64,000 nucleotides of DNA. It comes from JAKVBH01 sp049800955. Its GTDB lineage: Bacteria > Pseudomonadota > Alphaproteobacteria > Rhodobacterales > Rhodobacteraceae. The translations under genes and the position numbers were made by a program. The DNA is taken from contig NZ_JBNAGA010000002.1 of assembly GCF_049800955.1 (NCBI RefSeq), forward strand, positions 1,240,001 to 1,304,000. The letters are read 5' to 3'. The notes below the pieces were generated by a model. That model was given only the letters and a program-made list of their open reading frames with translations. It did no database searches and was not told the DNA's origin. The first letter of the stretch is position 1. Each line of letters opens with the position of its first letter. This document shows positions 53,236-61,007 of this stretch, one piece after another.

Positions 53236-54505
53236 GCGTTGCTATGAAAACCGTTTACACAATCCTCGACGATCGTTCGAAGATGTGGCGCGGGATCAAG
53301 GATCGCGAAGAGCGCCGCTTACTCGACTGCAAGCTTCGCAAGATGAAGCGAATGTTCGAACGAGAAGGCATCGAGTTTGACGCAGTATTTTCAGTAGATC
53401 ACGTGCCAGATCGTGGGCTTGGACTTTCGATCCGGTCGAAAGACGCGATCACAGTAGATGCGATCGAGCGGCTGTTGGATGTGATCGAAATCGATCTGGG
53501 CAAGCTTCCGGAAGAACTGGAGCCACTCTATAGCGGAAAAGGGCATTCGCCGTTCGAGGACCTGATCTTCAAACTTGATCCACACCTAGCGTTAACGAAG
53601 CGTATGCGAAATGAGGTGGCTTCTTTTGCAGAAAGGAAGGTTCGCGAACGGCATTCCGGACCGAGCGGTCTCGATAAAGACGAAGCGCTGCGGAACTTCC
53701 TGTCGGCCAACTCCGGCCCACTTCAGTTAAAAGGGCCAACTACGCCACATGAGATCGACGAGATGATCGCTCGCGTTCATGCGCGGGCGCCATGGCTCCG
53801 CCGTGCGACTGAGCGCGTGTGGAAAGGTATGAAAGCAAGATTGCAAGCTAGCGACGAGGGCGGCCTGTCTTTCCCCGCCGATCCTGCTTCACGGCCCCCC
53901 CGGAACCGGAAAGAGTCAGCTCGCACAGATCATCGCAGAAGAAGCTGGCGCGCCGCATATGCAAATCGACGCGGCAGCCGGATCGTCCGCTTTTAGAATC
54001 GCAGGGCGTCGAGGCGGGGTGGTCAAGCCGCCAGATCGGTGAACCGCTCAGGTTTATCGCGCAAACCGGATGTCCAAATCCAGTGTTTGTTGTCGATGAG
54101 ATCGATAAAGTTGGCGGCGGAATGACGTCAAGCTCCGGTACGCGTTCGAACATGTGCGATGCTCTCCTGCCGCTTTTGGATCGCGGCAGCGCACGTCAGT
54201 TTCGCTGTCCGGTAAGCGGACTTGTCTGCGACATGTCGGGGATCAACTGGGTTCTCACCGCGAACTACGTCGAAACCATTCCAATGCCGCTCCGCACCCG
54301 CGTCGAGGTTGTTCACGTCCCGGCATTGTCCTTGGACGATTTCTTGGAAGCGGCGGAAGTAGTTTGCTCGCAGGACGCGGAAGTTTCCGCGGCGGTGAAA
54401 GACCTGATCCGCACATCGTTTGGAAGATCTGGGTTCTCTCCCCGACATGTTGTTCGTTTCGCCGAAAGATTGGCTATGGTTGGTTCAGAACATCCGTATC
54501 ACTGA
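53232..54505 (+). pseudogene. AAA ATPase gene with two frameshifts
   Basis: Three frames join into one protein of about 424 residues. Frame 1 (53232 to about 53873) is a helical N-terminal domain. After an extra base in the C run at 53873-53876 the next frame gives the Walker A LLHGPPGTGKS (codons 53884-53916) and QLAQIIAEEAGAPHMQID. A second extra base near 54004-54006 (GGG) returns to the frame with GWSSRQIGEP, Walker B VFVVDEIDKVGGG, NWVLTANYVETIP and FSPRHVVRFAERLA. The domain order is that of Lon/FtsH-like AAA ATPases. Both shifts are in homopolymers, so sequencing error cannot be excluded. Confidence 0.78.
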
Positions 54506-55047
54506 GAGAACTCTGAGCCTCATGGAGTATGTAGCTGTCGATTTGGCTAGGTGGACTGATCTTTGTTTTTGCGCTGAACTGGATCCTACCGAGCGGGAAG
54601 CGTCCACGTACATGTTCGAACGTTAGTCGGGTGGTGTATTTCCGCAACGATCTGTTAGTGTTGGTATTCAAGTTGGTATCTGTCAACACAAGACCGTTTA
54701 ACGCGTTGATTTTAGTGAAGATGCGGAGACGCCCCCGGGCACCACTTAAATCAAGCAAAGACAGTAACTTGCTTGATTTCTGCGTCGCAGCGCAAATCGC
54801 CGAAAACAGCAAAATACCCTATCACAGTGCTAGCACAGTTGGAAAAACACCTGTTAGCAAGGTTAGTTGTGAGCGCGGCGCCGTGCACCTAGCACAGTTC
54901 TAGCACAGCAGACTAGCAACGCTTCTTGCCGTGTGCATGGTGCTTTGGGAGTGATATTTTGGTAATAAGTATTTGAATTTATTTAACATTTTTCAACGCC
55001 CGACCAACGTTGACTATTGAGTAGAAGAAGTGCCGAACTGGGCTGTG
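54506..55047. other. Intergenic region at the end of element 2
   Basis: Contains the att remnant at 54730-54744 and three copies of CTAGCACAG (54830, 54889 and 54900). No credible gene is seen. The sequence after 54744 is AT-richer. Confidence 0.45.
54730..54744 (+). repeat. att remnant at the right end of element 2
   Basis: CGCCCCCGGGCACCA matches the last 15 bases of tRNA-Phe and of both 45-bp att copies. The rest of the 45-base block is not present, so the site is either eroded or only a short core was ever shared. It lies 224 bases after the last element 2 gene. Confidence 0.65.
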
Positions 55048-55830
55048 TCACTTAGACGGTGCATATGCTTGTGCGTCCAGCATTCCATTGTATAACCAAC
55101 TTCCCGGTTTGTTGTCGGAGCGCAGCTCTCGCATCTGAAGTTGGATTCCATCTTCTGAAAATGTAAACACACAATAAGTGTTCCGTTCTTCTTCTGGTCG
55201 GCGGTTTGACGATACGCCTGCACTGCCATTGGAAACAACCGTCATACCGTTGGTTTGTGCTCGGCCCGTGAGTTGCAAGCTTTGGTAGCGGGCTATGTGC
55301 GGCATGTGTTGGTGGCCATGGATGGCTACTTACACTCCGGCATCTTGCGCGGTCTCTAAAATCTTTGACGCATCAAGTGAAAGAGTCACGCCATTGGTGC
55401 GGGGGGCTTCAACTTGATTAACTGGCAATAGATGGTGATGGAGGCAAAGGACTTTAAAAGTGAGACGTTGAACCTCTGACCGGCCAAGCTCTCTTAAGGT
55501 CTCGATGCCACTGGGACCCACATAGCCATACTCGGTCCAACTAGTCGCCAATATCCTATAGGAGTTCAAAACACCTATTAGAACGTCGACGCTTTTAAGG
55601 CTAATCTTCTCAACGAACTCCAGTGGCTCTTTGATATCTTTCCCTTGTAGTTCATTGATGAAAAATCTGAAGTCACGCTCGTGTTTGAATGAAACCTGGT
55701 TGTCTACGGCTAGCTTGGCGACATCTCCGTCCCAGTTTGGCGGGTACCTCACAACATCATGGTTTCCTGGGAGAACCAAAAAATCCGCGGGGTCTACGCC
55801 GATGTACTCTCCTAGGGCGCGAAGCTTACC
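55048..55830 (-). pseudogene. Metallophosphoesterase, 5' end lost and internal stop
   Basis: The frame enters from the IS border and shows the calcineurin-like motif FLVLPGNHDVV, a middle domain, and VAIHGHQHMPHIARY near the end. A TAA at 55330-55332 interrupts it directly before VAIHGHQH, and the region with the first metal-binding motif (D-x-H) is missing because the IS3 element at 55831 cuts the gene. Two independent lesions mean it is inactive. The substrate is unknown; similar proteins act on nucleotides or phosphoproteins. Confidence 0.8.
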
Positions 55831-55833
55831 TGA

Positions 55834-56667
55834 TCAGCCCCAACTGAGTGGTCCAGTTTGATTGCTAGTGCATGACTGGCCTTTGTCCATCTGGAAGATG
55901 GTTTCGGGGGCCGGTGGGCGGTAACCCAGAGCACTGTGTGGTCGTTTGGTGTTGTAGTGTTTCCTCCATTGTTCGATCAGGATTTGTGCCTCGCGCAGGC
56001 TGCAGAAGATTTCGCCATTTAAGAACTCGTCCCTGAAGCGGGCATTGAAGCTTTCGCAGTATCCGTTCTCCCGGGGACTTCCCGGTTCGATGTATGCGGT
56101 CTTTGCGCCGACGGCTTTGATCCAGTCCTGCACGGCTTGAGCAACGAACTCCGAACCGTTATCGGAGCGTATGAACGATGGGATGCTGCGTAGGATGAAC
56201 AGGTCGCTCAGGACGTCAATCACGTTACCTGAGTTCAGCTTTCGGTCCACGCGAATGGCCAAGCACTCCCGGCTGTATTTGTCGATTATGTTCAGCGTGC
56301 GGAACGCTTTCCCATCGTCAGTCCGGCAATGGACGAAGTCATAGCTCCAAACATGATCGCGGTGTTCAGGCCGCAGCCGAACGCACGACCCATCATTGAG
56401 CCAGAGCCGCCCTTTCTTTGGTTGTTTCCTTCGCACTTTCAGCCCCTCTCGTTGCCACAGCCTTTCGACACGTTTGTCATTCACATGCCAGCCGGCATCT
56501 CTCAGCAGCGCAGCGATCCGACGGTAGCCGTATCGGCCATACTGCCGGGTCAGTTCGATCATATCGGCCACCAGTCGCTCTTCGTCTGGGCGACCAACTG
56601 GCACCTTACGTTGAGTGGATCGGTGTTTTCGCAGGACGCGGCAGGCTCGTCTCTCTGAGACGTTCAA
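55834..56667 (-). CDS. IS3-family transposase OrfB (DDE integrase)
   Basis: 277 residues from an internal TTG, though it is normally made as an OrfAB fusion; the frame continues upstream to overlap the end of orfA (LLSPARRRACIDRVRNEL). An HTH_21 region (RQYGRYGYRRIAALLRDAGW) is followed by the rve catalytic core: WSYDFVH (first Asp), IRSDNGSEF (second Asp) and SPRENGYCESFN (Glu), then KRPHSALGYRPP. All catalytic residues are present, so the element is probably active. Confidence 0.92.
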   Translation of the reverse strand: MNVSERRACRVLRKHRSTQRKVPVGRPDEERLVADMIELTRQYGRYGYRRIAALLRDAGWHVNDKRVERLWQREGLKVRRKQPKKGRLWLNDGSCVRLRPEHRDHVWSYDFVHCRTDDGKAFRTLNIIDKYSRECLAIRVDRKLNSGNVIDVLSDLFILRSIPSFIRSDNGSEFVAQAVQDWIKAVGAKTAYIEPGSPRENGYCESFNARFRDEFLNGEIFCSLREAQILIEQWRKHYNTKRPHSALGYRPPAPETIFQMDKGQSCTSNQTGPLSWG

Positions 56668-56711
56668 CTCGTTGCGAACTCGATCAATGCAAGCGCGACG
56701 GCGAGCGGGGC

Positions 56712-56990
56712 TTAGAAGTTTCCCTTTGCCGCCTCCGCCAGAATGAGCTTATCCAACGTCAGATCAGATACCGCCCTTCTTAACCGCTCATTCTCTTTCT
56801 GCAGACGCTTAAGTTCTTTCAACTGATCCGTGCCCATTCCACCGTACTTCTTCTTCCAGCGATAATAGGTTTGTTCAGTCACACCAATCTGACGGATCGC
56901 GACCAGACGCGGCATCCCTTGCCCCGCCAGAACCTCAACCTGCCGCAACTTGGTGACAATCTCTTCCGGCTTCGATCGCTTGTTGGCCAT
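56712..56990 (-). CDS. IS3-family transposase OrfA
   Basis: 92 residues: HTH_8/HTH_Tnp_1 helix-turn-helix (EEIVTKLRQVEVLAGQGM, QIGVTEQTYYRWKKKYGGM) and a leucine-rich coiled coil (LKELKRLQKENERLRRAV). Shifting frame near its 3' end (around AAAGGGAAAC) yields the OrfAB transposase. Confidence 0.92.
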   Translation of the reverse strand: MANKRSKPEEIVTKLRQVEVLAGQGMPRLVAIRQIGVTEQTYYRWKKKYGGMGTDQLKELKRLQKENERLRRAVSDLTLDKLILAEAAKGNF

Positions 56991-57046
56991 GTGTTTCCTC
57001 CGTTTTCCTAAACATAGCGGAGGACCACTTCAGTCGGGGAAGACCA

Positions 57047-57265
57047 ATCCTCATCGGAGTGGGCGCTGAGGAGGGGTATCACTACGAGAACATCGGTAGC
57101 ACCGCCGTCGTGAAGGTCGTGAAGAGGTACATTTCAGATCATCGAGGCATCTTCGAAGATCCAGCGCGGCGTGCGATGCTGGTCGAGATACTCCAGTTGT
57201 TATCGGAGGTCGGATGGTCTGACGCTTTGCGGCTGCTATACGATCTGCCGGACCTCCTCCGCTGA
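57047..57265 (+). pseudogene. 3' stub of an unknown gene truncated by the IS element
   Basis: The plus-strand frame is open from the IS border and codes for ILIGVGAEEGYHYENIGSTA and then a helical stretch ending DALRLLYDLPDLLR. The segment looks like the C-terminal end of a larger protein (about 72 residues kept). It is on the opposite strand to the metallophosphoesterase on the other side of the IS, so it is not the same gene. Family not recognised. Confidence 0.6.
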
Positions 57266-57390
57266 TACTCAGCGAGAAGACGAGAATCGGCGCTGTTGAA
57301 ACGGCTGCTTGGAATATCTCTTTCCCACCAGTTCTAGGTTTGGGACGGCTGTTTGAGTCGGATGCACGCTTCGAGACCGTCTTGTGCTTG

Positions 57391-57431
57391 CTATTGGGCT
57401 GCCTCCGAACCTTCTCGGCGCAGCCCAATAG
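57391..57431. other. 12-bp perfect inverted repeat
   Basis: CTATTGGGCTGC at 57391-57402 pairs exactly with GCAGCCCAATAG at 57420-57431, leaving a 17-base loop. It lies in the 235-base gap after the gene stub and before the convergent helicase gene. There is no T tract on either side, so it is not a clear terminator. Confidence 0.55.
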
Positions 57432-57500
57432 CGATTGCTCTGGGCCGAGCGCGTCAACCACGGACGGCCAGTCTTGGTAGGACTCGGAAGAAGTCTCGAA

Positions 57501-60500
57501 CTAATTTCTAGCTTCAAGGATCACAGCAACCCGGCTCAGTACATCGATCGATTGCCCCTCTGACAATGCCGTGCACCGAGCAAAGAGTTTCTGCATCCTT
57601 TCATTCACAGCCGAGCGGACATCGTCTGGCTGCTCTTGGAAAGCCCGGTAGATCGCGTCGATCCCAAGGTAGTCGGGTATTTCGCCGCCAGACGCACTCC
57701 TTTGGCTAACCGTCTCCTTCGCCTCGATCCAGAAAACATCGAGTTCGTGTGCCCAGGCTTCCGCCAGCTTTTCCAGGGTCGGCAGAGTTAAGGAACCGAA
57801 GAGCGCTTGACCAGCATCACCGGTGTCGCGTCCTGATAGGAAACTTGCGAGGGACGCGAGAAGGGAAACTGTTCGAGCTGGCCGAACATCCCAGTGGGTC
57901 AGATGCGCAAGGGTGCTGCCGAGCCGGCTGAACGTAGCTGATATCGCGTTCAGTTCTGGACGGTGGCTTTGCATGTCTCGGCGACGCGTTTCGGCATAGG
58001 CGGCGGATAGGAGCCTAGCTGCTTCAACCTGGTCGCCAATGATCTCTGCGCGCCCATCGACATCTCGAACGGCAATCAAGCGAGGGGGTAGCACCGTGGG
58101 GTCTTGGGGGCTGCCCGTGCGACCGCCCAAGAGGAGGATGGTGACTGGCTCAACTGAGTACAGAAGGCAGAGTTCCGCTCCCCAGAGACCTCGAGGGTTT
58201 GCGTTCCAGACCCGGCGCAGAACGTCAGCAGGCAACACACGCCGAAGCTCTTCAAGCTGATCGAAGTAATTGTTGGGGCGGAGGATGCGCGGTTTCTTGA
58301 CCTGCTCGAGAACAAGATCGGTCAGATCACCGGCAGAAAACTCAACCAACTCTGATGGTAGGTCTTCGGCGCCAACCCCTGACAGGAGAGCTATGCTGGC
58401 GACACGAGCGCGCGCCTTGTGATCCGATGACAGAACCAGCCCGGGCAGGTCGAAGGTGTAGTAGTGGATGCGAGAATTGGGACTGTCGATCCGGTCGATC
58501 CGGCCCAACCCCTGAATGAGGCTCTTGACGTCGGACGTGACGCCAATGATCCCAAGCGCAGGGGCGATTTGGAGGTTGATCCCTTCCGCCATCTGGAATG
58601 TGAGGAACATGGCCCGTGGCTTTAGCGGGTCGACATGTTTCCCATCGATGCCGAAATACTCCTGCGCATCTGCTCCCGATCGGATGTGATGCAGCTTCTT
58701 ACCGGTCTTGATCCGTGCACCAGGTGCGACCACGAAGACTTCGCGTCCTCTTCCGCGATGCCCAGCAAGAAGCCTGGCATAGACCTCGAGCACGCCGACC
58801 CGCTCAGCAAGGAAGATGGCATGGCCGTGCTTTCGAAGGATGTCTCGCATGACGTCGGCCCGGGCTTCATCAATGCTGTCGAGGCTGGGATGATTCAGAA
58901 GTCTACTAATCCGGCTACAAATCGGCGTTTCGCTGTCTTCAGATTCGGCATCGACTTCTTCGGGCAATACTCCATCCGGAATAGAAATGCCGCGGGCGTT
59001 TTGTTTCTCGGCGCGTCTTAGGTTTTCGCCAATTGATGCTCGCCCTCGCTGATCGGCTTCACTGTCGCGCTCTCTGGCCCATTCTTCGCGTGCAAACGTT
59101 ATCGACGCGCGCAGCAAAGCGAGGAAGTTCCGGATGTGAATACGCGATTTGTCGTGGAATTTGATTTCTGTGTGGGCAGTGCGTTGGGGATCAGCAGAAA
59201 CAAGGGTGACCCCAGTCGTGATGCATTCCGCCAATGCCTTGATCCGCTCAATGATTTGGCGCTGCTGATCACTCAGTACCGTATCCTCTCGGTGGCTTCG
59301 GATCGTTGGGTAAACGAAAGCACCAGTTTTTCGATCTGGACTCTCCCCAATGCAATCCCGTTGGCGCCGCACGACGTATGGCGCCAGGGCGTCGGCCAAA
59401 CCCTCCTGAAGCGCACTGATTTGCAGGCCGCCGGTCTCCAGCTGGCGTTCGATGCTGTTGACCTCGACCTGAAGCGCTTCGGCGCTGTCAAACAGATCGT
59501 CCTGCACAGTCTGATCTTCGATCCGGCGGTTCACTAGGTCCCGGTGGCGCACGAGCTCTCCCCGCTTTCGGACCTTCGCCATATGTTGGTTGATCTGATC
59601 CGTGATGGCCGGAGGCACATAGATCGAGGCACGCTTTTCATGGAAGGCGAGCAAGCCGTCAAGACCCTGATTGCCCATGAGCGTAGCCGACAAACAGGCA
59701 GTCCAGATTGCCGGGCTCCGCTCGAAAACGAGCGACCGCGCTGAAGGGGCAAGATATCTGGAGCTCAGCCGGTGGCTTTCATCAACGATCATTGACGCAG
59801 ACGAGCTAACCGCCCGGTTGATCTCGTCCAATTCCGCAGTCTCTTCCTTACCTCGCCGCGACAGGTGACTGTGCTTGATCGGTTTGAAGTTGGCCGGCGC
59901 ATTTGTCGTCCAGTTTTTCAAAACACTAGCCGGTATCAGGGCAAGCGATCCAAGCCGCCGTTGATCCGCGCGCTCTCCCCAGGAAAAGACTGTCTGCCCA
60001 TGGCTGACAGGCAAAACGGTTGCGAGGTGTTTCCCGATGTCTGTCTTGCCGGCACCAGTTGGCGCTTCGACAAAGGCAAAGCCGTGCTCATAGACCGTGC
60101 CTGCTGCCTCATAGATAAGATCGGCCTGGAAGGGTTGAGGGGGACGTCCTGCGCTGGTTTCGCCGGCGACACGCCAGGGCGTGAAGTTGGTGGCCTCGTG
60201 GACCGTCCTGGCTATAGCTTCCTCAGGCGTCACAAGGCGGATGAGTGAGCGCAGGATTTCCAACGCCGTTTCAGTCCAGTTGCGCCCCATTTCCCAATAT
60301 TGCTCGGCGGCCGCGCGACGCACATTGGCAAGGTCGGGCCAGGTATTGGCATCGTCCATGAATTCCAGGTTGCGGCGAAGACCATTAATCGAGAAATTAG
60401 CGCTTCCCGAAAGCGCAGTCTGCTCGCCCACAAAGAGCTTCGCGTGAAGCATCGATGGCCTGCGTCCCAATTTGGTTTCAGCGAGTTCCGGATCGAAAAT

Positions 60501-60950
60501 TCGGAATTGGATAATTCCACGCTCGATTGCGTCCATTGCAAGAACCGCGCGCAGATCTGCCAAATCAACAACCGAAAAGCCCCTTGCGCCAAGAAAATGC
60601 TGGCGTGCTTCTTCGGCCACTGTCCGGCCGCCGCCACCTAAAACCTGTCGTGTTTCAGTATTGGAACCAAAGACAATGCGAATGCTGCCCTCCGGTCGTT
60701 TACCAAGGTCATCGACCGTTTCGAGCAAGATGGTCAGAGAGGATAGGAAGTCCTGATAGCCTGTCACGATTAGGCAGCGCGGTTCCGCTAGGACGGACTT
60801 GACCAGGCCATTGACAGAGCGGGTTGCATTGTCACCCCAGGCTTCATGTTCGTGCGGGGACGGCGCTTCGGACGTCTTCTCTTCTCGACCGGCATCGCCG
60901 GTTCGGGAGAAAAAACGCGAAATCAGTCCGTGCCGCTCCGTGGTTGTCAT
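57501..60950 (-). CDS. PLD-like/DEAD-type helicase fusion protein (1149 residues)
   Basis: The N-terminal PLD-like domain has an HKD-type motif HAKLFVGEQTALSGSANFS (about 165-183), with His and Lys kept. The helicase core follows with APTGAGKTDIGKHL (about 300-313), VDESHRLSSR for motif II, SATLMGNQGLDG for motif III and IQGLGRIDRIDS for motif VI. A long C-terminal region is unrecognised. It lies 57 bases downstream of another PLD/helicase gene, forming a pair. The combination of nuclease-type PLD and helicase suggests DNA degradation in phage defence; inferred. Confidence 0.85.
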   Translation of the reverse strand: MTTTERHGLISRFFSRTGDAGREEKTSEAPSPHEHEAWGDNATRSVNGLVKSVLAEPRCLIVTGYQDFLSSLTILLETVDDLGKRPEGSIRIVFGSNTETRQVLGGGGRTVAEEARQHFLGARGFSVVDLADLRAVLAMDAIERGIIQFRIFDPELAETKLGRRPSMLHAKLFVGEQTALSGSANFSINGLRRNLEFMDDANTWPDLANVRRAAAEQYWEMGRNWTETALEILRSLIRLVTPEEAIARTVHEATNFTPWRVAGETSAGRPPQPFQADLIYEAAGTVYEHGFAFVEAPTGAGKTDIGKHLATVLPVSHGQTVFSWGERADQRRLGSLALIPASVLKNWTTNAPANFKPIKHSHLSRRGKEETAELDEINRAVSSSASMIVDESHRLSSRYLAPSARSLVFERSPAIWTACLSATLMGNQGLDGLLAFHEKRASIYVPPAITDQINQHMAKVRKRGELVRHRDLVNRRIEDQTVQDDLFDSAEALQVEVNSIERQLETGGLQISALQEGLADALAPYVVRRQRDCIGESPDRKTGAFVYPTIRSHREDTVLSDQQRQIIERIKALAECITTGVTLVSADPQRTAHTEIKFHDKSRIHIRNFLALLRASITFAREEWARERDSEADQRGRASIGENLRRAEKQNARGISIPDGVLPEEVDAESEDSETPICSRISRLLNHPSLDSIDEARADVMRDILRKHGHAIFLAERVGVLEVYARLLAGHRGRGREVFVVAPGARIKTGKKLHHIRSGADAQEYFGIDGKHVDPLKPRAMFLTFQMAEGINLQIAPALGIIGVTSDVKSLIQGLGRIDRIDSPNSRIHYYTFDLPGLVLSSDHKARARVASIALLSGVGAEDLPSELVEFSAGDLTDLVLEQVKKPRILRPNNYFDQLEELRRVLPADVLRRVWNANPRGLWGAELCLLYSVEPVTILLLGGRTGSPQDPTVLPPRLIAVRDVDGRAEIIGDQVEAARLLSAAYAETRRRDMQSHRPELNAISATFSRLGSTLAHLTHWDVRPARTVSLLASLASFLSGRDTGDAGQALFGSLTLPTLEKLAEAWAHELDVFWIEAKETVSQRSASGGEIPDYLGIDAIYRAFQEQPDDVRSAVNERMQKLFARCTALSEGQSIDVLSRVAVILEARN

Positions 60951-61007
60951 ATGCCGATGTTTTCCTGTGCCTGAGTGGCAACGCTAAAATAAGATTCTTC
61001 TAGGCAA

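Larger units (their letters stand above)
33199..54744. mobile_element. Integrative element 2, partly decayed
   Basis: Starts at the inner att copy and ends at a 15-bp att remnant at 54730-54744. Gene order: integrase with a stop codon, AlpA-type regulator, candidate origin, primase-helicase module, lipoprotein remnant, secreted protein, hairpin RNA unit, six-gene defence-like operon, frameshifted AAA ATPase. The layout of integrase, AlpA, primase and helicase at one end resembles P4-like satellites and related integrative elements. No structural phage, relaxase or conjugation genes are seen. Confidence 0.7.
55831..57046 (-). mobile_element. IS3-family insertion sequence
   Basis: A 1216-bp element with imperfect terminal inverted repeats: TGATCAGCCCCAACTGAGTG at the left end and, read inwards from the right, TGGTCTTCCCCGACTGAAGTG. 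It holds orfA and orfB in the IS3 arrangement. No target duplication is visible (ACC on the left, ATC on the right), and the flanks belong to two different broken genes, which suggests a deletion next to the element. Confidence 0.9.

Noticed and set aside
53232..54505. Intact AAA ATPase by programmed frameshifting
   Set aside because: Two separate +1 shifts without recognisable slippery sites or stimulatory structures make programmed frameshifting unlikely; treated as a pseudogene or sequencing error.
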